From Armatimonadota bacterium (lineage in GTDB: Bacteria; Sysuimicrobiota; Sysuimicrobiia; Sysuimicrobiales; Humicultoraceae): DNA of 64,000 bases. The stretch covers positions 64,596 through 128,595 of the forward strand of contig JAVKIA010000002.1 of NCBI GenBank assembly GCA_031459715.1. The letters run 5' to 3'. The translations under genes were made by a program, and so were the position numbers. The notes under the pieces were generated by a model, which was given only the letters and a program-made list of their open reading frames with translations, was not told the origin of the DNA and did not search any database. Positions 26,419 through 35,203 of this stretch are shown one piece after another; within the stretch, counting starts at the first letter, position 1, and every line of letters starts with the position of its first letter.

Positions 26419-27119
26419 CTACTCCGGCAGATTGTGCAACCATTCTTCCACGGCGCGGATGAACCCGCGGAATGTGTTAGGCACGCCGTGTAGCGCTGCC
26501 GCCACCTCCCCCAGGTCAACCCTGACATACTCGTGCACCAGGACGTTGCGGAACCCTCCCGATCCCCTCAGCTTCTCGTAGAGCGAAGGCGGGAGGACTC
26601 CCGCATCCCGCAGCTCCTGCAACAGCCCTTCGTACGTCTCCGGATGCCGGTGAAAGTGGGCGGCCAGGATGTGTCGCACACCTGAAAGACGATGGTCAGG
26701 CCCGCCAGCAGCCCGCGCTCGACAGTCCATCGCAGGCTGAGGTCCTGGGCCATGACGGCAGCAGCGACAAGGCGCTCGTAGGCGGCGGCCTCCTCAGGAC
26801 TGGCTGCCTCAAGGAGGCGGCCGGTGGTGACTACCTCCCACTGCAGCAGCACGGAGGCACACCGCATGTCCGCCAGGTCCAGACGGTCGGTACCGAGCGC
26901 CCTGGAGAGGTCGGCGTACAGCCTGGCGTAGCTGAAACCGTCCGCGGGTAGCACCGCCAGGTCGATGTCGCTGGCCGTTGCCGGATCCCGGGCGGCGGAC
27001 CCGAACAGGTAGGCGAGTCGCAGCGGGTGGCCCACCAGAACCGAAGGCAGCGCCTCCAGCCGCCGGGAGATGTCCGGCGGAAGAGGCGGAAGCCGCGCGT
27101 ACCTCTCCTTTATGCCCAC
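26419..27119 (-). pseudogene. MntA-HepT toxin-antitoxin fusion with a 2-base frameshift
   Basis: The 5' part (from GTG 27119) encodes a MntA-type nucleotidyltransferase with GSAARDPATASDIDLAVL, the GSx10DxD signature. Without a stop the frame continues into HepT-like sequence (LSLRWTVERGLLAGLTIVFQV), then leaves frame at a GTGT tract near 26675-26678. The next frame carries the rest of HepT: RHILAAHFHRHPETYEGLL and the RNase motif RNVLVHEY (Rx4HxY), ending at 26419. The span is 701 bases; removing 2 restores 233 codons, so a dinucleotide gain in GTGT explains it. Known family activity: HepT is an RNase toxin that MntA adenylylates. Either the locus is inactivated or the assembly has an error. 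Confidence 0.8.
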
Positions 27120-27188
27120 GCCCTGGTGTTCGCGGCGCCTGCGCCTGCGGCCTGCTTCAGCCCCAGGGGAATCCCGGGAGCCCCCGGC

Positions 27189-28337
27189 TCAGTACTCTCG
27201 CGAAAGCAGGTGCCGGTTGCCGATGCGCACGTTGGTCAGGCCGGCGTCCAGTGCCGCATCGGCCGCCTCCTGAGCATGGCGCACCGAGGTGCATGGGAGG
27301 TCCGGCATGTAGAAGTTGGGGGCGAATCCAAGCAGGGCGTAAGGGATGTCCCGGCTGAAGGCGGCGATGAAGCGGGCGATGCGTCCCACCTCCTCGGCGT
27401 CCACGTAACCGGGCACCAGCAGGGTGCTGGCCACCAGAAGCGGGGGGTCGGCCCGCTCGGCGACGCGACAGGCGGCGCGGGCGAAGTTGGCCAGCGTCTG
27501 GCGGTTGGTGTGACCGGTCAGCGCCACGTGCAGGGTCTCGTCAAAGGCCTTCAGGTCGAACTTCACCGTGCCGCCGCTACGCAGGGAGAGCTCCACCGCC
27601 CGGTCCAGCAGGCCGGGGCTGGAGGTGCCCGCGCTCTCCCAGCACACGGCCACCCCCCGCGCGGCCAGCAGGGCTGCGGAGGCCAGGGCGTGTGGCATCT
27701 GGGAGGCCGGGTCGCCACCGAAGTAGCAGACGCAGAACGTCTGCGCATTGGCCGCTGCGGCCAGCTCCACGGCGCTGATAGCCCGCTGTCGTAGCGCGGG
27801 CGCCACCTCCGCAGGCTCACCGCCACGAGTGCCCGCTGACTCTGCAGCTGTGGGCAGCAGCTCCCGGTAGTGCCAGTTCTGGCAGAAAAGGCAGTTCAGG
27901 GTGCAGCTACCGTAGAAGACGGCGAGGTTGTGCCCATCCCGCCGCCCGCGCCCGCCGCAGGCCCACATGGCCACACAGTTCGTGGGCAGAGGATCGCGGT
28001 ACCAGTGCAGCAGGCCGCGCGCAGGGACTCCGGCCAGGTGCACCAGCCGCCCCCGGCGCACCGTGCGCAGCCCGCAGTAGCCGGTCTCCCCCTCCCCGAT
28101 GACGCAACCATGCAGGCACAGCCCGCAGCGCACCCCGCCCGCCGTCCGCGGCGGAGCCGGCGGCATACGGAAGGCGCGGCGCACCGCGGCGTGAGCAGCG
28201 GCGGCCACCTGCCGTGCTTGGTCAGGCCTTTGGCGGATGCAGGGGCCGCAGACGCCCAGGTGAGCGGCGATGAGAAGGGAGGAACGGCCGCACAATCTGC
28301 AGCGCTGCGGAAGCGGTGCGCGGATAGTGGCGACCAT
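27189..28337 (-). CDS. Radical SAM protein, PflA-like (COG1180 / AmmeMemoRadiSam-type)
   Basis: A 382-residue protein. The radical SAM motif is CTLNCLFCQN (Cx3Cx2C) near residue 150. The N-terminal region has zinc-finger-like cysteines (CRLCGRSS, CGPC) and CGLCLHGCVIGEGETGYC, typical of stand-alone COG1180 proteins. YFGGDPASQMPHAL and VSTLLVPGYVDAEEVGRIA-type segments are present (here VASTLLVPGYVD). The usual partners Memo and AMMECR1 are not in the window, so the substrate is unknown. It lies 18 bases downstream of the coiled-coil pseudogene on the same strand. Confidence 0.85.
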   Translation of the reverse strand: MVATIRAPLPQRCRLCGRSSLLIAAHLGVCGPCIRQRPDQARQVAAAAHAAVRRAFRMPPAPPRTAGGVRCGLCLHGCVIGEGETGYCGLRTVRRGRLVHLAGVPARGLLHWYRDPLPTNCVAMWACGGRGRRDGHNLAVFYGSCTLNCLFCQNWHYRELLPTAAESAGTRGGEPAEVAPALRQRAISAVELAAAANAQTFCVCYFGGDPASQMPHALASAALLAARGVAVCWESAGTSSPGLLDRAVELSLRSGGTVKFDLKAFDETLHVALTGHTNRQTLANFARAACRVAERADPPLLVASTLLVPGYVDAEEVGRIARFIAAFSRDIPYALLGFAPNFYMPDLPCTSVRHAQEAADAALDAGLTNVRIGNRHLLSREY

Positions 28338-28355
28338 CCACCATCACGCTACTGT

Positions 28356-28745
28356 CTACGCGGCTGGCGGCTCGGAGCGACCGTCCAGAACATTCCAGAC
28401 TCCTGCGGCTTCCTCCTGGGTCTCGCGGTCGTCCAGCACCCGCGCTCCTGCGACCGCGGGGATGAAACGCTGCCCCGTAGCCTTCTCCAGTATGGCCGCC
28501 GGGCGCGATGGACATCGTGGGCCATGACAACCCCGGAGACCTCGCTGGGACGCTGCTCGCTCCCGGTAGCGGCGTTCCAGACTCTCCCCCTTGAGGCCGG
28601 CGGCGTCGCGGACCAGGATCCGCACGGTCTGCTCTGTGTCCCGCTGGGCGGCAGCCAGCTCCTCTACCCGCTGCTCAGTCCGCCGCTAGACCTCCGCCAA
28701 GAGCTTGACTTCCTGAGCCAGCTCGCGAACCACCGATTCTAGCAT
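28356..28745 (-). pseudogene. Decayed coiled-coil / nuclease-like gene
   Basis: From the ATG at 28745 the frame reads MLESVVRELAQEVKLLAEV, then an amber codon at 28686-28688, then RRTEQRVEELAAAQRDTEQT and GLKGESLERRYRERAAS. A CAG to TAG change would restore the heptad pattern (EVQRRTEQRVEELAAAQ). After that, the conserved core EVSGVVMAHDVHRAR is found in another frame and the C-terminus (QRFIPAVAGARVLDD ... GVWNVLDGR) returns to the first frame. This matches a bacterial family of unknown function with an N-terminal coiled coil and a PD-(D/E)XK-like core (VVEVS). Its 5' end overlaps the hemY 3' end by 71 bases. Confidence 0.75.
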
Positions 28746-30111
28746 GCACCGCGGCTGCGGCAGTCAGCCCCTGCCTGATGCAGTCGGGCAGGCCGATCCC
28801 CCGGTAGCCGGCGCCGGCCAGGAAGAGTCCGGGGAGCCCGGCCAGCGCTGCCTCCGCCGCCGCCAGGCGCTCCAGGTGGCCCACGGTGTACTGGGGCATC
28901 GAGGCCGGCCAGCGGACGATGCGCCAGAGGACGGGCCAGGCCGTAATCCCCATGGCCGAGTGCAGCTCCTCGCTCACCACCCGGAGGATCTCCTCGTCGC
29001 TCCGCTCCAGTACCGCAGCGTCGCTGGCGCTGCCCACATAGGCCCGCAGCAGGGCGAAGCCCGGCGGCGCCCGGTCTGGCCACTTGGCCGAGGCCCAGGT
29101 GCAGGCCGTGATCCGCCAGCCCTCGCCGCGCGCCACCACGAACCCATGCCCCCGCAGCGGAGGGAGGTCACCCTCTCGGAACGCCAGCGAGACGGTGGCC
29201 GTGGAGGCGTACGGGATCTGCCGCAGCATAGAGGCGGCCTCCGGCGACAGGGGCTCCAGCAGAGAGGCGGCAACGAACGCCGGAGTGGTCAGGATAACCA
29301 GATCGGCTCGTGCCCGCCCCCCGACGCTCAGCTCGAGGAGGTATCCCGCCCCTTCTCGGGCGATCGCCTCCACTCCGACTCCGGTGCGCACTTCCACCCC
29401 CTCCAGGGCGGCGCCCAGCCGTTCCACCAGCCGGCCCAGTCCTCCCCTCAGCGTGACGAACAGGGGGAGGTGGCCGTCGGCATCCGCCGCCGTGCGGCGC
29501 CGGGCCAGCATACCGGCGATCACCGAGCCGTGCCGCCGCTCCAGCTCCCGCAACAGGGGGAATGTCGCCTCCAGGCTGAGCTGCTCGGCGTCCCCGGCGT
29601 AGATGCCGGCCAGCAGCGGCGCGGCGATGCGGTCCAGGGCGGCCTGTCCCAGACGGCGGCGGACGAAGGCACCCAGGCTCTCGTCGCTGTCCACCCTCCG
29701 GGGCGGAAGGAGGAGCTCTGCGCCGATCCGCGCCTTCTCCGGCAACGTGAAAAGCCCGCTGCGCATGAAGGGGAGGACCCTGGTAGGGGCCACGAGCGCC
29801 AGCCCCTCGGGCAGCGGGTGGAGGCGTCCGCGGGACAGCACGTAGACGGTGCGGTCAGGCCCGGTGCCCACCAATTCCTCCCCCAGCCCCAGGGCCCGCG
29901 ACAGAGCCACCGCCTCCGGCTTGCTGGTGAGGAAGGAATCCGGTCCCGCCTCCAGGAGGAAACCGTCCAGGCGTTCGGTGAGGATCTTACCGCCCAGCCG
30001 CGGAGCCTGTTCGTAGAGGGTCACCTCCGCGCCGCGCAGCTCCTTGGCCTGCACAAGCCCGTAGGCCGCCGCCAGCCCGGTGATGCCCCCGCCGACGACG
30101 GCGATCCTCAC
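28675..30111 (-). CDS. hemY: Coproporphyrinogen/protoporphyrinogen oxidase HemY (CgoX)
   Basis: A 478-residue FAD enzyme that removes six electrons from the porphyrinogen. The N-terminal dinucleotide motif is VRIAVVGGGITGLAAAYGL and the C-terminal FAD motif is FLAGAGYRGIGLPDCIRQG. With HemQ in the same operon, the product is probably coproporphyrin III. The GTG at 30109-30111 overlaps the hemH stop (GTGA) and starts at conserved sequence. The last 20 or so codons (ARIGGSRAGSGSQALGG) look non-conserved and read through the old start of the pseudogene, so the native C-terminus may have been extended. Confidence 0.94.
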   Translation of the reverse strand: MRIAVVGGGITGLAAAYGLVQAKELRGAEVTLYEQAPRLGGKILTERLDGFLLEAGPDSFLTSKPEAVALSRALGLGEELVGTGPDRTVYVLSRGRLHPLPEGLALVAPTRVLPFMRSGLFTLPEKARIGAELLLPPRRVDSDESLGAFVRRRLGQAALDRIAAPLLAGIYAGDAEQLSLEATFPLLRELERRHGSVIAGMLARRRTAADADGHLPLFVTLRGGLGRLVERLGAALEGVEVRTGVGVEAIAREGAGYLLELSVGGRARADLVILTTPAFVAASLLEPLSPEAASMLRQIPYASTATVSLAFREGDLPPLRGHGFVVARGEGWRITACTWASAKWPDRAPPGFALLRAYVGSASDAAVLERSDEEILRVVSEELHSAMGITAWPVLWRIVRWPASMPQYTVGHLERLAAAEAALAGLPGLFLAGAGYRGIGLPDCIRQGLTAAAAVHARIGGSRAGSGSQALGGGLAAD

Positions 30112-31082
30112 GGCACGCGCGCCCCCAGGTGGGGTGCGACCAGGTCGGCCAGCGCGGTGATGAAGTCCGGGGCGTCGTTGGGCATAGCGGTGCGCTCCAG
30201 CCGCAGCCCCAGCCGGGCCGCCAGGCCCTGCGCCTCCACGTCGATGTCGTAGAGCACCTCCAGGTGGTCGGCGACGAACCCGATGGGGCAGACCAGGACC
30301 TCCCGCTCCCCCTCCCTGCGCAGCCGCTCCAGCGTCGAGAGCAAGTCGGGGCCGAGCCAGGGCTCCGGCGTCCGGCCCGCACTCTGGTAGGCAACCGTCC
30401 ACCGGGGCAGGGCAGCGAGGCGGGCCGCGCCCGCAGCGCTGCGGTTGACCTCCTCCGGATAGGGATCATCCCAGGTGCGGATGCGCTGGGGCAGGGAGTG
30501 CGCCGTGAACACCACATAGGGGGCTGCGGGGAAGCGCTGCGCCGCCGCGCGCAGGCGGGCGGCGACGGCGGCCAGGAAGCCTGGATGATCGCCCCAGCTC
30601 GTGATGTAGGTGAGGGTCAGCCCCGGGGGCCGCGCCTGCTCGGCCGCCTCCACGTACACCCCCACGCTCAGCCGGGAGTAGTGGGGGGCCAGGGCCATCC
30701 CCACCGCATGCCGGATCCTGGCGGCGGCCATCTCCCGGATCACGTCGCCGATGAAGGGGGGCGCGTGCCGCATCCCCGCACGCACGGAGACGGCGTACCC
30801 CCGCGCAGCCAGCGTCGCCTCCAGCGCCGCAGCCTGACGATGGGTTATTTCCACAAGCGGCGACCTTCCGCCGATGGCGCGGTAGCGCTCCACCAGCTCG
30901 GCCAGCAGTTCCGCGGAGGGCGGACGACCTCCCCGGATGTGAGTGTAGTAGGCCCCGACCTCGGCCAGGGTGGCCGGGGAGCCGTAGGCCATGAGCAGGA
31001 CCGCCTCCCGGGCGGGCGTCGCTCTCCACCCGGTCTCGCCTCCCTCGGCCAGCCGACCTCCGTGCGCCACCTCCGCGCTCAC
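30108..31082 (-). CDS. hemH: Ferrochelatase HemH (coproporphyrin ferrochelatase CpfC type)
   Basis: A 324-residue enzyme that inserts Fe2+ into the porphyrin. The catalytic His lies in FTAHSLPQRI near residue 185, followed by YQSAGRTPEPWLGPD and the acidic PIGFVADHLEVLYDID. The N-terminal MAYGSPATLAEVGAYYTHIR is typical. The GTG at 31080-31082 overlaps the hemE stop. As HemQ is present, coproporphyrin III is the likely substrate (inference from the pathway). Confidence 0.94.
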   Translation of the reverse strand: MSAEVAHGGRLAEGGETGWRATPAREAVLLMAYGSPATLAEVGAYYTHIRGGRPPSAELLAELVERYRAIGGRSPLVEITHRQAAALEATLAARGYAVSVRAGMRHAPPFIGDVIREMAAARIRHAVGMALAPHYSRLSVGVYVEAAEQARPPGLTLTYITSWGDHPGFLAAVAARLRAAAQRFPAAPYVVFTAHSLPQRIRTWDDPYPEEVNRSAAGAARLAALPRWTVAYQSAGRTPEPWLGPDLLSTLERLRREGEREVLVCPIGFVADHLEVLYDIDVEAQGLAARLGLRLERTAMPNDAPDFITALADLVAPHLGARVP

Positions 31083-32098
31083 CTGGCCACCTCCGCACCC
31101 GCGTGCACCAGGTCCACCAGGCGGCGCAGGTTGTCCACCGGCGTGTGCGGCAGCACCCCGTGCCCCAGGTTGAAGATGTGCCCGGGGCGGCCGGCGGCAG
31201 CGCGGAGAATGGCCGCAGCCTGCTCCCGGACCACCTCGAACGGGCCGGCGGCCACCGCGGGGTCGAGGTTGCCCTGGATCCCCCTGGGGCCTATGCGCGC
31301 CCAGGCCGCGTCCAGCGCCACGCGCCAGTCCACACCAATCACGTCTCCACCCGCCTCCGCCATCAGCTCCAGCAGGCCCGCCGTCCCCGTGCCGAAGTGG
31401 ATGGCGGGGACCTGGGGCAGGGAGGCGAAGAGACGGCGCATGTGCGGCAGCACCGCGCCCCGGTAGTCGTGGGGGCTCAGGCAGCCCACCCATGAGTCGA
31501 AGACCTGCAGCGCCTGCGCCCCGGAGGCCACCTGCGCCCGGAGGAAGGCCACTGCGGCATCTGTGAGCCGTTCCATCAGCCGGTGCCAGACGTCGGGCGC
31601 GCTGTGGATCATCGCCTTGACCTTGAGGAACTGCCGCGAGGAGCCGCCTTCGATGAGGTAGGAGGCCAGCGTGAAGGGCGCGCCGGCAAAGCCGATCAGG
31701 GGGACGGGCGAGGCCCTGCGCACCAGGGCCACAGCCTCCAGCAGGGCCGGGGTGTGTTCATAGGGGTCGAAGGGCCGCAGCCGCTCCACGTCGGCGGCGC
31801 TTTTCAGCGGCTCGGCCACCACCGGTCCCACCCCTTCGCACAGCTCCAACGCCACCCCCATCCCGGCCAGGGGCAGGGTGATGTCGGCGAAGAGAATGGC
31901 CGCGTCCACACCCAGGCGGTGCACAGGCTGCAGTGTGACCTCGGCGCAAAGGTCGGGGTGCCAGATGATCTCCAGGATGCTGTAGCGCTCGCGGACCGCC
32001 CGGTACTCGGGGAGCGCCCGCCCGGCCTGGCGCATGAACCACACCGGAGTCCTGCTGGCGGGCTGGCAACGGCAGGCGCGCAGGAACGCGTCGTTCAC
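31079..32098 (-). CDS. hemE: Uroporphyrinogen decarboxylase
   Basis: A 339-residue cytosolic enzyme that converts uroporphyrinogen III to coproporphyrinogen III. The signature PVWFMRQAGRALPEYR lies near residues 18-33, with FADITLPLAGMGVALE (active-site Asp) near 70-85, and FAGAPFTLASYLIEG and HFGTGTAGLLELM later. It overlaps hemL at its start and hemH at its stop by 4 bases each. Confidence 0.96.
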   Translation of the reverse strand: MNDAFLRACRCQPASRTPVWFMRQAGRALPEYRAVRERYSILEIIWHPDLCAEVTLQPVHRLGVDAAILFADITLPLAGMGVALELCEGVGPVVAEPLKSAADVERLRPFDPYEHTPALLEAVALVRRASPVPLIGFAGAPFTLASYLIEGGSSRQFLKVKAMIHSAPDVWHRLMERLTDAAVAFLRAQVASGAQALQVFDSWVGCLSPHDYRGAVLPHMRRLFASLPQVPAIHFGTGTAGLLELMAEAGGDVIGVDWRVALDAAWARIGPRGIQGNLDPAVAAGPFEVVREQAAAILRAAAGRPGHIFNLGHGVLPHTPVDNLRRLVDLVHAGAEVAR

Positions 32099-33363
32099 GC
32101 CACCGCCTCCCGCGCTGCGGCCACCGCGGCGTCCACCTCCTCCTCACCGTGGGCCAGCGTGAGGAACCACGCCTCGAACTGGGAGGGCGGCAGGAGGATC
32201 CCCCGGGCCAGCATGGCGTGGAAGAAACGGGCGAAGCCCGAAGTGTCGCATTCCACGGCCTGCGCGTGGTCGGCCGGAGGGGTCTCCCGGAAGAAGACGG
32301 TGAGCATGGCGCCGACCTGGGCCACCGCGGCCCGCCCGGCCAGGGCCGTGCGCAGCCGGTCGGCCAGCGAGGCGGCGCGCTCCTCCAGCGTGCGATAGAC
32401 GGCGGGGTCGGCCAGGCGGCGCAGCACCACCGCGCCCGCCGCCATGGCCACAGGGTTCCCCGACAGGGTGCCCGCCTGGTAGACGGGACCCAGCGGGGCC
32501 ACGCGTTCCATGATCTCCCGCCGGCCCCCGTAGGCTCCCACGGGCAGCCCCCCGCCGATGATCTTGCCCAGGCAGGTCAGGTCGGGAGTGACGTCGTAGC
32601 GGGCCTGCGCTCCACCGAAGGCGACGCGGAAGCCGGTGATCACCTCGTCAAAGATCAGGAGGGCGCCGTGGGCGGTGGTGAGGTGGCGCAGCGCCGGCAG
32701 GAACTCCGGATGCGGAGGGATCACACCCATGTTGGCGGCCACCGGCTCGACGATCACCGCGGCAATCTCCTCTCCGAACTGACGGAAGAGCTCAGCGACA
32801 GCATCCACATGGTTATAGGGCGCCACCAGCGTGTCCCTTACCGCGGCGGCGGGCACGCCGGCGGAACCCGGCAGTCCCAGAGTGGTCACGCCCGAGCCGG
32901 CCTGCACCAGCAGCACGTCCGCGTGCCCGTGGTAGCACCCGGCGAACTTGACGATCTTCTCCCGTCCGGTGAAGGCCCGGGCCAGGCGCAGGGCGCTCAT
33001 TGCGGCCTCGGTGCCGGAGCTGACGAAGCGCATCCGCTCCATGGCGGGGAAGGCCGACTGGATCAGGCCGCCCAGCTCGACCTCTTCCGGGGTGGGCGCC
33101 CCGAAGCTGGTCCCCCGGGTGGCAGCAGCCTGGACCGCTTCCACCACCTGGGGGGCGGCGTGGCCCAGGATGACCGCTCCCCAGGAGGCGATGAAGTCCA
33201 GGAGGCGCTGTCCCTCCGCGTCCCACACGTAGGCGCCGGAGCCGCGGGTGATGAAGCGGGGCGTCCCGCCCACCGCGCCGAAGGCCCGCACCGGACTGTT
33301 CACCCCGCCGGGGAAGAGGTGCTGGGCCCGGGCGAAGAGGTCCGCGTTGGTCGTCCCCGTCAC
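32095..33363 (-). CDS. hemL: Glutamate-1-semialdehyde 2,1-aminomutase
   Basis: A 422-residue PLP enzyme that makes 5-aminolevulinate. The start LFARAQHLFPGGVNSPVRAF and the PLP lysine in CLGKIIGGGLPVGAYGG (near residue 265), preceded by FDEVITGFR, are diagnostic. It overlaps the radical SAM gene and hemE by 4 bases each. With hemA it completes the C5 route. Confidence 0.96.
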   Translation of the reverse strand: MTGTTNADLFARAQHLFPGGVNSPVRAFGAVGGTPRFITRGSGAYVWDAEGQRLLDFIASWGAVILGHAAPQVVEAVQAAATRGTSFGAPTPEEVELGGLIQSAFPAMERMRFVSSGTEAAMSALRLARAFTGREKIVKFAGCYHGHADVLLVQAGSGVTTLGLPGSAGVPAAAVRDTLVAPYNHVDAVAELFRQFGEEIAAVIVEPVAANMGVIPPHPEFLPALRHLTTAHGALLIFDEVITGFRVAFGGAQARYDVTPDLTCLGKIIGGGLPVGAYGGRREIMERVAPLGPVYQAGTLSGNPVAMAAGAVVLRRLADPAVYRTLEERAASLADRLRTALAGRAAVAQVGAMLTVFFRETPPADHAQAVECDTSGFARFFHAMLARGILLPPSQFEAWFLTLAHGEEEVDAAVAAAREAVA

Positions 33364-34520
33364 GGCTGGTAGGGACAGAGGGGGTCGCTAGCCATCTCGT
33401 CGCCGGTCCAGGCGTAGGCCCGGGCGCGGGAGCCGCCGCAGATGGCCTTGAAGGAGCAGGCGCCGCACTTGCCTGTGAGGCGATCCACGTCGCGCAGGCG
33501 GACGAACAGGGGCGAGGCCCGGTAGAGGTCGACGATGCTGCCCTCACGCACATTCCCGGCGGCCAGCGGCAGGAACCCTGAGGGATAGACCTCCCCGGTA
33601 TGCGAGACGAACATGATCCCGTTGCCATCACGTACCCCGAACCCCCGCCCCACGGGGGTGCGGGCGATGGCCGCATCGTCCATTCCCGCCGCCCGCATGC
33701 GCACCACCGCCACCCGCCGGTAGTGGGTGGCCTCGGTGGTCTTGATGGCAAAGGGGGCGTCCCGGGAGAGATCCAGCAGCCAGTGGAAGAGCCGCTCCGA
33801 CTGGCCGGGCGTGATCTCGCGCAGCAGGCGGCCCCGACCCACGGAGATGAGGAAGAAGAGGCTCCAGCGCATGATGTCCAGGCCGCTAAGCAGGGCGTAG
33901 AGGTCCGGCAGGTCCTCCAGTGTCTCCGCCGTGACCAGCGTGTTGACCTGCAGGGGGATGCGGGCCTGGCGCACCCATCGGGCCGCCTGCAGCGTCACCG
34001 CGAAGCACCCCGGGACTCCGCGGAAGGCGTCGTGCCTCTCCGCCGTGGACCCGTCCAGAGAGAGCGACATGCTCTGGATTCCGGAAGCGGCCAGACGGCG
34101 AACTACCTCCCGCGTGAGCAGGACCGTCCCGCTGGGAGCCAGGGAGACACCGAAGCCCTGCTCCACCGCCGCGGCGATGAGGTCCCACAGGTCGGGACGC
34201 TTCAGGGGATCGCCCCCGGTGATCACCAGGTGGGGCGGTGGCTCGCCAAAACGCCGCGCCTCCCGCAGCATCGCCCGCCCCTCCTCCGTGGAGAGCTCCC
34301 CGGGGTGACGCGTTGCCACCGCCTCGGCGCGGCAGTGGCTGCAGGCCAGGTCGCAGGCACGGGTCACCTCCCAGTAGATCAGCAGCGGCGCCCGGGCGAA
34401 GACGTAGGGGACGGTACCAGTGGAGGGTCGAAGGTGCGCCTCCCGCTCCCCCTGCCGGGGCTCCGGGTGCCAGGACTCCAGATCTTGTGCCTCCACCCGC
34501 TGCGTTTCCAGTGGATTCAT
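33360..34520 (-). CDS. Radical SAM/SPASM protein, AhbD/NirJ-like
   Basis: A 386-residue protein. The radical SAM motif is CDLACSHC (Cx3Cx2C) near residue 50. TGGDPLKRPDLWDL follows, and the C-terminal SPASM cysteines are in CGACSFKAICGGSRARAY ... PLCPY. This family includes AhbD (anaerobic Fe-coproporphyrin decarboxylase) and NirJ (heme d1). Set between hemQ and hemL, it is a good candidate for an oxygen-independent coproheme decarboxylation or another late porphyrin step. The ATG at 34520 is used; it has GGAGGGGCC upstream, 9 bases after the hemQ stop. Confidence 0.85.
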   Translation of the reverse strand: MNPLETQRVEAQDLESWHPEPRQGEREAHLRPSTGTVPYVFARAPLLIYWEVTRACDLACSHCRAEAVATRHPGELSTEEGRAMLREARRFGEPPPHLVITGGDPLKRPDLWDLIAAAVEQGFGVSLAPSGTVLLTREVVRRLAASGIQSMSLSLDGSTAERHDAFRGVPGCFAVTLQAARWVRQARIPLQVNTLVTAETLEDLPDLYALLSGLDIMRWSLFFLISVGRGRLLREITPGQSERLFHWLLDLSRDAPFAIKTTEATHYRRVAVVRMRAAGMDDAAIARTPVGRGFGVRDGNGIMFVSHTGEVYPSGFLPLAAGNVREGSIVDLYRASPLFVRLRDVDRLTGKCGACSFKAICGGSRARAYAWTGDEMASDPLCPYQP

Positions 34521-34528
34521 GGCCCCTC

Positions 34529-35203
34529 CTATCCCAGCAGGCGCAGCGCCTCCTCCAGCGGCCGGTGGATTCCGGTGAGGATGGGCACGTCGCGCACGGT
34601 GGCCCGCCGCGCCTCCGTCTCCCGCAGGGCCATGACCAGGTCCTGAAAGGCGGGCAGGTCGTCTGTCTCGTAGGTGACGATGAACTCCTGGTCGTCCAAT
34701 CCGAAGGAGTAGGCCAGGCACTGCCGCACCTGCGGGTAGGTACGTCCCACCCGGATGTGCTCGGCCATGATCTTCTGCCTCTCGGCCCGCGGGGTGAGGT
34801 ACCAGTCGGCCGACTTGACGAAGGGGTAGACGATCAGGTAGCGGGAGCGCTCCCCCGCCAGCATGGCCTGCTCCTGTTCGCTAACCCGCTGCACGTAGAC
34901 CGACGGCCGCAGTAGCCCCAGCAGAGAGTGGGCCGGGGTACACCAGCGGCCCACTCCGGAACGCAGCAGCAGGCTGGCCGTCTCCTCCAGGTCCTCCGGG
35001 GTGGCCCCCAGGCGCCAGAGGAGGAACTGGGCGTCGGCGCGCAGTCCCACCATGGAGTAGGTGTGTGTGGTCACTCGCCTCGCCGCCTCATCTGCCGCCC
35101 GGACGAAGGCGGTTAGATCCGCTTCCCGCTCGGCCGCGGTCGTCCGCCGCCAGGCCGGGTCCAGGCGCAGGGTAAGGACGTGCACGAAGGATCCCTCTCT
35201 CAT
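34529..35203 (-). CDS. hemQ: Coproheme decarboxylase HemQ (ChdC), chlorite dismutase family
   Basis: A 224-residue protein that converts coproheme to heme b with peroxide in the coproporphyrin-dependent pathway. Family features are [17 protein letters not shown] near residues 50-66, [16 protein letters not shown] (region of the catalytic Tyr) near 120-135, and [16 protein letters not shown] (proximal heme-ligand His) near 145-160. It lacks the chlorite-dismutase distal Arg context as far as can be judged by eye. Its presence in the operon identifies the end of the pathway. It overlaps hemB by 4 bases. Confidence 0.93.
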   Translation of the reverse strand: MREGSFVHVLTLRLDPAWRRTTAAEREADLTAFVRAADEAARRVTTHTYSMVGLRADAQFLLWRLGATPEDLEETASLLLRSGVGRWCTPAHSLLGLLRPSVYVQRVSEQEQAMLAGERSRYLIVYPFVKSADWYLTPRAERQKIMAEHIRVGRTYPQVRQCLAYSFGLDDQEFIVTYETDDLPAFQDLVMALRETEARRATVRDVPILTGIHRPLEEALRLLG

